In this document: one piece after another, positions 20,355 through 31,883 of the stretch
How the letters are laid out: each line of letters begins with the position of its first letter
How positions within the stretch are numbered: the first letter of the stretch is position 1
Source of the DNA: Stenogyne calaminthoides
Lineage: Eukaryota; Streptophyta; Magnoliopsida; Lamiales; Lamiaceae
Assembly (NCBI GenBank): GCA_037126765.1
Contig: JBBCBC010000027.1
Span: 5,914,406-5,978,405 of the forward strand
Reading direction: 5' to 3'
DNA: 64,000 nt
Program-made: the position numbers and the translations under genes
Notes under the pieces: generated by a model
What the model was told of the DNA's origin: nothing
Database searches by the model: none
What the model saw: only the letters and a program-made list of their open reading frames with translations

Positions 20355-21743
20355 TGATGTCGAATGATGGAGAAAACAACAAGGTGATGAAAGGCCCTCG
20401 ATGTGGTGCTTGTAATTTCCTTCATAAGCCTATAGAGCCGAAAGATATCCAATTTATATGGCAAAACGTGTATCGCAAAAGAATGTATGAAATTGAAGGA
20501 GGAAAAGAAGATAGTCGTACTACTGAAATTGGTAGGGATGGATCGATTGCTGGAAATAAAAGAGGAGGAGAAAGTGGCGGTGATACTTCTAGCCCCAAGA
20601 AACCCAGACTAATTTGGACTAATGACCTGCATGAGAAGTTCAAGAAAGCTGTGGAAATAAGTGGTCCCAACTGTAAGTTTGTCATCCACCAATCAATATT
20701 AATTAATTAATTGAGATCATATCATGAATCAGTTGTTAATATATTTCATATATGCACGCTCCAAGAAAATACTCGAATAGATGGGAACCAACTCTATCAC
20801 AAGAGAACAAGTTGCTAGCCATTTGCAGGTCTGTTTCTCTACTAATGTATCTTTCCCTCGATTAGACTAAATGTTGATGTTCTGATTGATGTTGCATTTA
20901 ATTATACTTTCAGAAGCATCAACTTAATCTGTCTAGAGACGCTGAAAAAGAAGCTCTTGAAAATATGAATCTCCAACAAAAGCCTCCTATTATGCTTCGA
21001 CATAGGAACAACGAAAATGGTGGACAAAACTTTAAAATTCAGAACCAGGTTGCCAGCTCGTAATTACACCTTTCATGCTCCTCCAATGTTGATGGGTTTC
21101 CCAGCTGTATCCGAACACATTAATCCACGTACTACCACGATGAGTACCAACAACGAGTCTCCTGTTATGCTTCAGAACTTCCAGATTCAGAACTAGGTCG
21201 CCAATTGCATTAACCATTACCAGGCACTCAATCGACATATTCAGAATTCCTCCAACCAATTTGAATTCGGGATGCCACAATCAGTTCAATATGAAAGTGT
21301 TCTTTTAGATGAAGGATTCCATGCTCCTACACGGTTGACGGGTTTCCCAGCTGTACCCGAACACATTAATCCACATGCTACCATGATGACAACCAGCAGC
21401 GCACAGAACGTGGAATTCGGTGATGTTGATCCATCGCAACTACTTTCAACGTTTAACAACATGGACGAGCAGCTGAACGTGGAAACCGGATTTTATCATG
21501 AGAATCAGATTTCTGCCCTCCCAGATGCTTTTGGTTACAGTGATCAAAGTACGAGCAGTGTTGCAACCAATCCAAATGCCAACACTGGTTTTCATCTGAG
21601 CAGAACGTGCATGAGGAATTCATTGATGAATTATTTAATATAATTTATTCTCCCGTCCTCCCAAACACGTTTGATGGCAGTGATCCAAACGACACTACTG
21701 TTGATTCTACTCACATCTATCCCAAAAATGATTCAGACTCATC
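20355..21743 (+). pseudogene. P2 (U2), type-B response regulator lacking exons 1-2
   Basis: Exon 3 is 20355-20672 (open), exon 4 20758-20828, exon 5 20914-21743. It has the same lesions as P2 in U1: lost exon 4 acceptor (here GCACG before CTCC), TAG in the KKILE helix, TAA after QVASS at about 21061-21063, and the internal duplication in exon 5. Small differences from U1 include GAA to GAC in the GARP start (TNDLHEKF) and GCAAAT to GAAAAT in exon 5. With exons 1-2 absent no receiver can form. Confidence 0.85.
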
Positions 21744-24226
21744 AACCTTTTTTATCATTTGAGATATTATCTTATCCTACGTGACAAGAATTTGAACAAA
21801 TTTTAACGTTCGTTATTTCTTTCTTATTTTCTGATGTCATTTTTATGTACAGATCGAATATTGATCCTTAATGGTTGGGAACCTTTTTAAATTTTTGTTA
21901 TTTTTTTTTACTAGATACGAATAGGAGGATGTCTATTTATTATTTAAGGATTAGAGTTTTTGTAGTTCGTTAACTTTGTTTTATTTTGAAATTGGTCCAA
22001 TTATTTTAATTTTTTTATTTTCGTCCTTATAAATTATCAAATTTTTTGAAATTGATCATTTAACTCACTTAAGAAAGTTAAGTACTAGACAGGTAATCGC
22101 TACATATTTAATTTTTTTTTCTTTAATTTTAAAACTGACTTTATTACTCCTAATAATTTTTTGTCGTAATTTTTTAGCGTATTTTATATTTAATTATTTT
22201 GTTTTTTTCTTTAATTTTGAACTAGACTACTTTAATCCTAATAATTTTGGATCGAATTTTTTTAACGTATTTCATATTTAATTATTTTATTTTTTTCTTT
22301 AATTTTGAACTAGACTTTTTTAATCCTAATAATTTTGGGTCGAAATTTTTTAGAGTATTTTTTAATCCTCATAACATTTATATGGGCCGGGAGTGTATAT
22401 GTGAGAGAAGGATTTAATTTTTGGGAAATGATTTTACTTATTTGAAGAAAGCAGGGGATAGTAATAGAGGAGTTGATATAAAATTTTGGTCTCCATTTGT
22501 TGTTCCTATATTTTGGTCTTTTTTCCACCGAAAAACATAAAATTTTGTCTTTCTTTTTTTATCAACACAAGTCACATGTAGTTAATTGGGGTTTCCCGAG
22601 TTTGTAGTTAACGTGGACGTTAAAAATTCATTGTTTCCGAACTTGGGAGAAATTTTCTTGTTCTTTCTAATTTTTAAGAAAAATGAACTTTTCTTTTAAC
22701 GATCAGTATTCACATCAGATACGAGCTCGGAAACCCGCATTTTAACCGATACGTGACTTGCGCATGACTGAAAATGATAAAATTTTCTATTTTTCGATAA
22801 AAATGGGACCAAAATTGAACAATCGAAATAGTTAGGAGACCAAAATTAGATAGTTAATTTTTTGGAACAAAAAACGAATTACAGGAAAGTTATGGAACCA
22901 AAAAACTTTTTTTCTCCAAAAAACTTTATCCTATTATTTATGGTTATGACTTGTGCCTATCTCATCCCTTCCCTAATTGCCATTCTCTATTTCGTTACTT
23001 CCCACCAATCCCTCCACTTGATTCCCACTCGCTCACCAATTCCTCCCTCTCTAAATATGTCTTTACTCGATTTTTTCGTCTCCATTTGTTGTTCCTACAT
23101 TTTTTTTTCTGTCTTCGTCGAGGTTCGAGCAGAGTTGAAATTTGATTCGAAACAAGTAGGAAAACTGATGGAATAGTTGGAACCGATGAAGGCGACGCTG
23201 CCGCTACAGATGGGAGAGAGGCGGTGGTTTTGAACAGAGGTGAGAATCCAATTTTCAAATCCCTATTTTTTTTTTTTAAATATACAAATGAAATGAGAGA
23301 TTGAGAATTTAAAGAGTGGGTATAGGATGAAGGAATAAAATAGAGAGTGAGAATTAAGGGTAGAATTCCACCAAGGACAAAGAAAGACATTTTTTAGAAA
23401 TTGGGCAAAAAAGATGATGGACACTTGAAATTTTACATTTTGTATAAATTCTCAAAACCAAGGGTCCGCAAACTGTCTATACATTTGTAATTTTCGTAGG
23501 CAAAAAAATTACCTACACAATTAATTCCCTAGACAATTTATATTTCCGTAGACAATTATATTTTTAGTTTAAAAATGACCTACAAATAATTAATTTACCT
23601 ATGAGTTACGAATGAAAGCATGAAGTTGGCGTGAAAGGCAAGGCGGCAAGTGGCAAGAGAAAGTGTTATACTTTAATCATCATCAAAGATGTTGTCCCAT
23701 ATTTCATTGGGGTTACAACAAGATACGCAAGATTATCAAGAATGTCCTTGATTTTTTTATTTTTTTTTTGCGGTTATTTTCTTTTATTTTTGAATATCTT
23801 ATAGATTTGGTTTGATCTGGTCCTTTAGGATAGATTTTTGGTCCTTTTCCTCTTTAAATAGGTTGAGGACGTTTTTTTCTTTAGGAAACAATTGACAACT
23901 TTGTCAAAACTCAATAGATCTCTTGTCAGTAGACTGATAAAACTCTAGAAATAAAATAAAAGAATACACCCATAAGAGCATATACAATTCAGGTGCTTAG
24001 TTAATATCTTCAAATATACCAGCCAAGGTAAGATAATAAAACTAAATCACTTTAAAAAACAAAACTGGAACAGAGGAGAAAACTATGTTCCTGAGTTTGA
24101 ACATTAAAACAATTTTTTCAATAGCACAAAGGGCAGGTTTAAGCACTGAAGAGAGGGATTGCTAGAAAAAAAATATGTGAATTCATAGCAAATCTAAAAG
24201 ACAGAATTACAGTAACTATTGATAAT
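21744..24226. other. 3' flank of P2 (U2), no gene recognised
   Basis: Carries the three-copy AT-rich tandem repeat (about 22106-22362), the unidentified possible exon fragment (about 23117-23245), and the shared AT-rich intergenic DNA, as in U1. Confidence 0.45.
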
Positions 24227-24284
24227 GGGGATAATTTTTTTAGGACAATAACTTAGGGAGGGTTGTGTTTTAAGGACAATAATT
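24227..24284. mobile_element. M-family MITE M2 (U2), left part
   Basis: Same as 10183-10240. Split by Copia1 and resumed at 28484. Confidence 0.55.
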
Positions 24285-24702
24285 TGTTGGGTTGTGGAGC
24301 CTGAGTCGGAGAAGGGATCCAGCAAGGGTGAGGCGCTCGACCATGGTGTTAGGTCGAGCACTTCTGCTCGACCAAAGGAGGTCGAGCGCGACGGGAGACC
24401 AGAGCATTGGAGGCGCTCGAGCTAGCGATCTGATCGAGCGGAACCGCTCGACCAAGGCCTGTGGTCGAGCGGGTTCCGCAGCTATGCGCGTGAATTAGGG
24501 CTTTGGCCCATGTCTCATTTAAATACCTTGACTCATTGTATTTGCCTCTTTGTACGAAAATAACACACGAAAATAGTGAATCTCCTGGCTTGGTAGTGCC
24601 CCCAGACGTAGTCATTCCTGACGAACTGGGTAACCAAATTGTTTGTCTCTAAATTCCGTAGTTCCATTATTTTCTCCATAATTGCTTGTTTAATTCCTAA
24701 CA
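24285..24702 (+). repeat. Copia1 5' LTR (U2)
   Basis: 418 bp. The GCTCGACC/GGTCGAGC array is best preserved here, with at least three of each orientation between about 24330 and 24475. Confidence 0.9.
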
Positions 24703-24749
24703 ACTGGTATCAAGAGCATCGGGTTAAAGGGATCTGTGGAGAGCAATTA

Positions 24750-25384
24750 TGATATTTGAAGGAAATCGCTTTGTTGAGAAGTTTGATGGAATGGATTTTG
24801 GATTTCGAAATTGCAGATCGAAGATTACATGACGGTAAAGATCAGTATCAACCGTTGGGTGAAAAACCTGAAGAGATGAAGGACGACGAGTGGAAGTTGC
24901 TGGATAGGAAGGCGATGAGTGTGGTTCGTCTGTCGTTATCTAGGAACGTCGCCCTACATACGGTTGAAGCAAAAACCACAAAGGAGATGCTGGAGATATT
25001 GACTGAGATGTATGAAAAATCGTCTGCAGCGAACAAGGTTCATCTGATGCGGAGGTTATTCAACCTGAGGATGGCGGAGGATACTGTGGTAGCCAACCAT
25101 CTCAACGAGTTCAATATGATCATAGCCCAATTGAGCTCGGTTGAGATTGATTTTGATGATGAGGTTCAAGCTCTTATTTTGTTGTCTTCTTTACCGAAAG
25201 TTGGAGTGGGGCCGAATAGCAGTTTGTTAGTGCTTCAAAGGGTAAAGTGAAACTAAAATTTGATGAGGTTAGGGATCTGGTCATGAGCGAAGAAATTCGC
25301 AGGAAAGAGTTGGGTGTGGCCACAGGATCTGCTTTGAGTGCGGGAAGCAGAGACAGATCTGAATCCAAGGGGAAGCCAAATTAG
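24750..25384 (+). pseudogene. Copia1 gag, capsid part (U2)
   Basis: Matches 10701-11336, but the first 90 bases are altered (TACATGACGG against TACCTGTACGG, GGATTTCG against GGATTCTGG) so the frame is lost near the start. It is open again from about 24840 to 25195, then is disturbed at ACCGAAAGTTGG and AGCAGTTTGTTAG. The TAG before the zinc knuckle is shared with U1. Confidence 0.8.
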
Positions 25385-25390
25385 GGTAGA

Positions 25391-26794
25391 TTGAAGTCAA
25401 GGGGCAAAGATAAGCCCAAGAAGGATAAGAGTAAAGTTGAGTGTTATAAATGTCATGAACTTGGTCATTACAAAAGTGAGTGCAAGGCACAAGGGAATGA
25501 ACCAAAGAAGAATGACAACTCAGCCAACATTGCCACTGATGAGGACTCAGATGCATTGATTCTGAGTGTAAGCAGTCCATTGAAGTCGTGGGTGTTAGAT
25601 TCTGGAGCATCGTTTCATTCATGCAGCAGTGCTGACGTAATGGAAAAGTACACTTCCGGGAACTTTGGGAAGGTTTATCTAGCTGATGATGAGCCTCTGG
25701 AAATCAAAGGGAAGGGGAATGTTCGGATTAAGACACCAAATGAGACTATGTTACAATTGAAAGATGTGAGGCATATTCCTGGTTTGAAGAGGAATTTGAT
25801 TTCAGTTGGACAACTTGATGACGAGGGCTACAAGGTGACCTTTGGGTGTAACTCGTGGAAGATATCCAAAGGTGTCATGATAGTGGCTCGTGGAAATAAA
25901 GAAGGGACGTTGTATGCGACAGGCAACACCCGGGATAGCATTGCTCTTGCAAGTGAAAAAGGGAATGCAAATTTATGGCATTGTCGTCTATGCCACATGA
26001 GTGAAAAGGGGATGAAAGTTATGTGCTCAAAGGGTAAACTGCCAGACCTCAAGACAGTTGACATTGGTTTGTGTGAGGACTCTGTATTCGGAAAACAGAA
26101 AAGGGTGAGTTTTTCCAAGGGTGGCAGAGCTTTGAAGAAGCAGAAGCTGGAGTTAGTTCACAGTGACTTGTGGGGTCCAGCACCATTGACATCCCTTGGT
26201 GGAGCATCATATTATATGACTTTCATTGACGACTCTACGAGGAAGGTATGGGTTTATTTCTTGAAAAATAAGTCTGATGCCTTTAATGCTTTCAGGAAGT
26301 GGAAGGCCCTTGTAGAAACTGAGACAGGTCTCAAGGTGAAGTGTTTGAGATCTGATAATGGTGGAGTGTACGAGCTCCGTGAGTTCAAAGGATTTTGTGA
26401 GGCGAATGGAATCCGAATGGAAAAAACCGTGAGAGGAACCCCACAACAGAATGGCGTGGCAGAACGTATGAACAGGACCCTATGTGAATGTGCTAGAAGC
26501 ATGAGATTGAAGTGTGGGCTGCCAAAGATGTTTTGGGCAGAGGCAGTTAACACATCAGCTTACTTGATAAACAGAGGACCCTCAACTCCTTTGGAAAATG
26601 GCATACCAGAGGAGGCCTGGTCGGGAAAGGAGGTAAATCTGTCTTTTCTTCGAGTATTTGGGTGTGTTGCATATGTTCATGTTGATTCTATGAGTAGAAG
26701 TAAGTTGGATGCAAAATCTGTTAAGTGTACATTTGTTGGATATGGCGGTGATGATTTGGCTATCGATTTTGGGGTGAGGAAAACCGAAAGGTGA
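25391..26794 (+). CDS. Copia1 zinc knuckle, protease and integrase ORF (U2)
   Basis: A 467-residue open frame that begins just after the gag amber codon and is in frame with the capsid frame. Zinc knuckle Cys18-Cys21-His26-Cys31; protease active site D70-S-G (WVLDSGASFHSC). The GAG-pre-integrase region has LWHCRLCHMS, and CEDSVFGKQ where the usual last zinc-binding Cys is Ser. The integrase core keeps its three acidic residues (HSDLWGP, LRSDNGG, NGVAERMNRTL). Only a readthrough or suppressed stop would express it from the genomic LTR, and the missing reverse transcriptase makes the element non-autonomous. It has no known host role. Confidence 0.7.
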   Translation: MKSRGKDKPKKDKSKVECYKCHELGHYKSECKAQGNEPKKNDNSANIATDEDSDALILSVSSPLKSWVLDSGASFHSCSSADVMEKYTSGNFGKVYLADDEPLEIKGKGNVRIKTPNETMLQLKDVRHIPGLKRNLISVGQLDDEGYKVTFGCNSWKISKGVMIVARGNKEGTLYATGNTRDSIALASEKGNANLWHCRLCHMSEKGMKVMCSKGKLPDLKTVDIGLCEDSVFGKQKRVSFSKGGRALKKQKLELVHSDLWGPAPLTSLGGASYYMTFIDDSTRKVWVYFLKNKSDAFNAFRKWKALVETETGLKVKCLRSDNGGVYELREFKGFCEANGIRMEKTVRGTPQQNGVAERMNRTLCECARSMRLKCGLPKMFWAEAVNTSAYLINRGPSTPLENGIPEEAWSGKEVNLSFLRVFGCVAYVHVDSMSRSKLDAKSVKCTFVGYGGDDLAIDFGVRKTER

Positions 26795-27980
26795 TTCGTA
26801 GTCGAGATATCATATTTAATGAACAGGTGATGTACAAAGACAGGTTGGGAAAATCCAAAGAAGGTGGTTCTTAGACATTTCGAACTCGGGTGGGAGCAAA
26901 GGGGTTCTAGATGATCAGGTGATTGTTGAGGAAGAACCAAGTACACCACCACCAACAATTCCGCTGCGGAGATCCACGAGGGATCGGAGATCTCCTGATA
27001 GGTATTCACCCTCCCTCCATTATCTATTGTTAACTGATGGTGGTGAACCTGAATGTTATGCAGAGGCAACACGTAGTGAACAGGTGAGCAAGTTGAAGGA
27101 AAAATTGTCTGAAAGGTTTGCTATGAAGGACCTTGGATAGGCCAAGCAAATCTTGGGTATGCGAATCGATCGTGACAAGGTGGCAGGAAAGTTGTATCTT
27201 TCACAGGCTGAATACATAAAGAAAGTCTTGGAGAGATTTAGTATGGAAGATGCAAAGCCAGTTCGGGTCCCGTTGGGAAGTCAGTTCAAGCTATCCAACA
27301 AGGACTCACCTAGTAGCGAAGAGGAGCGGACCTACATGCAAAACACTCAGTATGCTTCAGCAATTGGAAGTTTGATGTATGCTATGGTGTGTACAAGACC
27401 TGATATTGCACAAGCGGTGGGAGTTGTTAGCGGGTTTATGGGCAATCCGGGTAAACAGCATTAGGAGGCAGTGAAGTGGATCCTTAGATACTTGAGAGGT
27501 ACTACTGAACGAGCTTTGTGCTTTGAGGGAAAAAGCATTGGGTTGGCAGGATATGTTGATGCAGACTTGGCATCAAATGATCTCGACAAAAGTAGGAGTA
27601 CTACAGGGTATGTGTTTACTTTTGGTGGTACAACAATATCTTGGGCTTCTAAGTTGCAAAAGATCGTAGCTCAGTCCACTGCAGAAGCAGAGTACGTTGC
27701 AGTCACTGAGGCTAGTAAAGAAATGATTTGGTTGCAGAATCTGTCGTGTGAGTTGGGGAAGTAGCAAAAGGATAGTATTCACTTGGCGAAGAATTTGGCC
27801 TTTCACTCGAGGACGAAGCACATTGAGTTGAGGTATCATTACATTCGTTACCTCATCGAGAACAAGATCTTACAGTTGATGAAGATCCGGGGAAGTGAGA
27901 ATCCTGCTGACATGTTGACTAAGGTTGTGACCTTAAAGAAGTTGAAGTTATGCATGACTTCAACTGGCCTTGGAAACTGA
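26795..27980 (+). pseudogene. Copia1 integrase tail and RNase H, reverse transcriptase core deleted (U2)
   Basis: Same structure and stops as 12749-13934: PECYAEATRSEQ passes directly to SKLKEKLSERFAMKDLG, omitting the YVDD palm. Differences from U1 are few (VLERF against VFERF; NTQYA against NTPYA). Confidence 0.85.
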
Positions 27981-28068
27981 GCATAAGGCACGGCACTACT
28001 ACAAGTGAGAGAAACCGTTGGAACGGGGAAGACAAGTTACAGTTGGAGTCAGTCTCCAGGTGGGAGAT

Positions 28069-28483
28069 TGTTGGGTTGTGGAGCCTGAGTCGGAGATGGG
28101 ATCCAAAGAAGGGGCAGGGCTTCGACCATGGTGTTAGGTCGAGCACTTATGCTCGACCAAAGGAGGTCAAGCGACGGGGAGACGAGCATTGGAGGAACTC
28201 GAAGGCGCGTCGATCGGCGGAACCGCTCGACCAAGGCCCGTGGTCGGCGGGTTCATATTTGTGCTTTCGTGAATTAGGGCTTTGGCCCATGTCTCATTTA
28301 AATACCTTGACTCATTGTATTTGTCTCTTTTCATACGAAAATAACACACGAAAAAATAGTGAATCTCCGGCTTGGTAGTGCCCCCTGGGCGTAGTCATTC
28401 GATTTAACCGGGTAACCAAATTGTTTGTCTCTAAATTCCTAGTTCTATTATTTTCTCCATAATTGCTTGTTTATTTCCTAACA
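28069..28483 (+). repeat. Copia1 3' LTR (U2)
   Basis: 415 bp. It differs from the other three Copia1 LTRs mostly at CAG/CTG positions (for example GTGCCCCCTGGGCG for GTGCCCCCAGACG, and CATTCGATTTAACCGGG for CATTCCTGACGAACTGGG). Confidence 0.9.
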
Positions 28484-28766
28484 TAATTTTATGGGTTTGG
28501 AAATCTGAGGACAATTTGTTTTAAAATCTGAAAATGTTGATCTAATTCAAATAAACCAAATCTCATGTGGAATTTCATTTGATTTGGGCTTATTTGAACA
28601 GGGTTTATCCGATATATCTTTCATTATCATCATATTTCATTATTTTTTATATATTCGGAAATTTTAATTATAAATAACAGATCATATTTTAAATAAATAA
28701 AAATATTAATTTTATTAATTATAATAATTGAAAAGTCTTGGACGTGAGATTTTTAGATAATCATTG

Positions 28767-28815
<49 letters not shown>

Positions 28816-29296
28816 TATACAAGTGGCATATGACCGCCTCGATCACCTGCTGCAGCAAGATTATTGACCAATTTCAATTTTGGGATGCAGCAAGATTATT
28901 GACCAATTTCAATTTTGGGATCATAATCAAAAGTCAATACTTATGGTTACATGCTGCAGCAGGTAAATTGACAAATTTACAGCAGCATATTCAAAAGTGT
29001 TTTTAGACTGCACAAAAAATTAGTCCCTATTGAATATATTAATTTAGGATTTCGTCTCAAGGGGAACGGAAAATTTTTCTATTGGCTAAGGGCGGCGAAA
29101 TTTTAAAACCCCAACTTTCACTTGGTACGTATTGAAAATAAGAACACGAATAACGATGGTTAGCAAATGTTTGCTGAAGGAATAAGTATTATTGATATAT
29201 CAAGAAAACAATCCAGCTCGTCCAAATAAATACTAACGCGAGAAAAGAAAAAGAAAAAATATCCTAACAACTAGATATGCTAAATCTATGGATAAT
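28484..29296. other. MITE M2 right part, (TA)n tract, upstream DNA of A2
   Basis: Repeats 14440-15217. The (TA)n tract is 28771-28812. A 36-base tandem duplication (AGATTATTGACCAATTTC) lies at about 28857-28930; U1 has one copy. Confidence 0.5.
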
Positions 29297-29582
29297 TGAG
29301 AGAATTCCGTCTCATCTAAAAGCTCGAGCTTGTAGAGAGGGTCGGGAATAATCTATTTATTTAATTTCCCTCAACACTCCCCCTCACTCGTGGGCCGAAT
29401 CATTGCCTCTGCTCTCTGGAGAGGAGGCCCAACAGAATGAACAATTTAAATGGGTGAAGTGCTTCCACGGGAATCGAACCCACAACCTGGGCTCTGATAC
29501 CATGAGAGAATTCCGTCTCATCTAAAAGCTCGATCTTGTAGAGAGGGTCGGGAATAATCTATTTATTTAATTTCCCTCAACA
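29297..29582 (-). mobile_element. TRIM element (U2 copy)
   Basis: Same insertion as 15218-15503, with repeats 29297-29376 and 29503-29582 and the ATAAT duplication on both sides. Confidence 0.9.
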
Positions 29583-29791
29583 ATAATAAAATATAAATGA
29601 AAACTGATAAACATAAAGACTTGGTAAAACCGGGACAATCTTGCCAATCTTCTTGCCAACCGCCAATTTACGAACTCTCGCCATTCACCCCTTCTTGTTG
29701 GGCTTGGGCCTGGGCCATCGCTTCGAGTCTTGCTCGCCTAGCCCGATTGTACGCGTTTTTTAGCCCCACAACAACTTCATTTTTTCTCTCT

Positions 29792-29799
29792 TATAAATA
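29792..29799 (+). promoter_or_regulatory. TATA box of A2
   Basis: TATAAATA, 107 bases before the A2 start codon, identical context to A1. Confidence 0.6.
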
Positions 29800-29905
29800 T
29801 CCCACAAGGCAAGAAGTACGTATCTCAAACAAACTCCGTATATCTCTGAACTACTCTCCATCTCTCTTTTTTCTCTTTCTACCGCCAAATCAGTCTCTTG
29901 CAAAT

Positions 29906-31883
29906 ATGATGGCGGGAGGATTTTCTACAGCGGGTCTTTCGGTTCTTATTGTCGACGGCGATACTTCCTGTCTGAAGAATCTTGAAACCATTCTTAAGGG
30001 ATACCATTACCAAGGTCCTACTTTCGCCGCCCGCCTTACTTCGTTTTTGTTATTGCATTTGATTTTAATGATATCATTCGTTAAATTTGAAGAAACATTT
30101 TTTTTGCATTTAGAACTGGTAAAATTATTTTCGCATTCATATGATCTGCACGGGGACGCAATTTTTTTTTTTTTTTAATATTTGTGTCTGGTCTGAACAA
30201 AAATCCTGCATCCGGCCCGTTGTTGTAATTGATTTGAGTGAATTTTATTTTTTACTAATCAATAGGTAACTAACGGGGGATTAGTTTGTGTGTTTCAGTA
30301 AAGACGTCTACTTCTGCGCATGAGGCGGCTAATATGCTGAAAAACGAGAGATTTGAGATGGTGATAAGTGATGTGAACATGAGGGACATCACCGATGGAT
30401 TCCGGTTTATTAGACATGTCGCTTTCAACACCAAGATTCCAGTAATAAGTGAGTTTTACTTATTGTCTTCTCCTCTATCATATTATGTTTTCTTTTGTCA
30501 CTATGTGTTGTAAAATTAATTTGGTTTTTTCAAAAAATTCTTAGATATTTTTTAGTCATTTTTATACTAAAAAGAGCTCCATCTTATCATCGTACTAAGT
30601 TATCCGTTTTCATCAGCATTAAGGAAAAAATCGTAAGTTGCATAATATATGTTTTTTTTAATCATGTATGTATAACTAATGTGTGTATTAACTAATTAGT
30701 GATGTCGAATGATGGAGAAAACAACAAGGTGATGAGAGGCCTTGAATATGGTGCTTGTAATTTCCTTCCTAAACCTATAGCGCGAAAGATGTCCAATTTA
30801 TATGGCAACACGTGTATCGCAAAAGAATTTATCAAATTGGAGGAGGAAAAGAAGGTAGTCGTACTACTGAAATTGGTAGGGATGGATCGATTGCTGGAAA
30901 TAAAAGAGGAGGAGAAAGTGGCAGTGATTCTTCCAGCCAGATTAAACCCAAGAAACCCAGAGTAATTTGGACTGATGAACTTCTTCATAAGTTCAAGAAA
31001 GCTGTGGAAATAAATGGTCCCAACTGTAAGTTTGTCATCCACCAATCAATATTAATTAATTAATTGAGATCTCATATCATGAATCAGTTGTTAATATATT
31101 TCATATATATATACAGGCCCAAAGAAAAATACTCGAATTGATGGGAACCAATAGTCTCACAAGAGAACAAGTTGCTACCCATTTGCAGGTCTGTTTCTCT
31201 CTTAATATATATCTTTCCCTCGACTAAATGTTGATGTTCTGATTGATCGATGTTGCATTTAATTATACTTTCAGAAGCATCGACTTATTCTGGCTAGAGA
31301 CTCTGAAAAAGAAGCTCTTGCAAATATGAATCTCCAGAACCAGGTTGCCAACCGCATCAACCATTACCAGGGACAGCAATGTGTTCAGAATTTACAAATG
31401 CAATGTGAATCCAATGATGGATATTCCTCCAATCAACTTGAATTCAGGATGCCGCAACCAGCTCAGGATTACAGTGTTCTTTCAGAGGAGAGGTTTCATG
31501 CTCCTCCACGGTTGACGGGTTTCCCAGCTGTACCTCAACACATTAATCCACATGCTACCATGATGAGATCCAACAACGAGCAGAACGTGGAATTTAGTAA
31601 TGTTGTTGATTCACTGGAACCACTTTCAACGTTTAGCAATATGGGCGAGAAGAACGTTGAAACCGGTTGTTATAATCAGAATCAGATTTCTTCCTCTTCC
31701 CTCCCAGATGCATTTGGTTACAGTGATCCAAATACTAACACTGATGAATTTTCTGTTTCTCTGGATGAATTATTTAATATGGTTTATTCTCCCAAGCACC
31801 CAAACACGTTTGGTGGCAGTGATCCAAATCATGGTGTTAGTGATCCAGCTTACTCCTATCCCAAGAATGATTCAGACTCATAA
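29906..31883 (+). pseudogene. A2: type-B response regulator with two frameshifts
   Basis: Near-identical copy of A1. Exons 29906-30014, 30299-30448, 30700-31025, 31117-31188, 31275-31883, with all splice sites kept. Exon 3 has lost one C (ATAGCGCGAAAG for ATAGCGCCGAAAG) and exon 4 has gained one A (AAAGAAAAATACTC). The second change would restore the exon 5 frame, but the shifted exon 3 meets a stop at 30963-30965, before the GARP domain. The product would be a receiver truncated just past its conserved Lys. Both changes are single bases, one of them in a run of A, so assembly error is a real alternative. If both are errors, A2 would be a second intact gene. Confidence 0.75.

Larger units (their letters stand above)
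24285..28483 (+). mobile_element. Copia1 LTR retrotransposon (U2 copy)
   Basis: Same element and same insertion site as 10241-14439, with target duplication TAATT (24280-24284, 28484-28488). LTRs are 24285-24702 and 28069-28483. Its integrase region is open where the U1 copy is scrambled, while its gag start and 3' LTR are scrambled where U1 is clean. The reverse transcriptase deletion is the same. Confidence 0.95.

Noticed and set aside
28764..29006. ORF with an Ile-Tyr repeat
   Set aside because: Translation of the (TA)n microsatellite.
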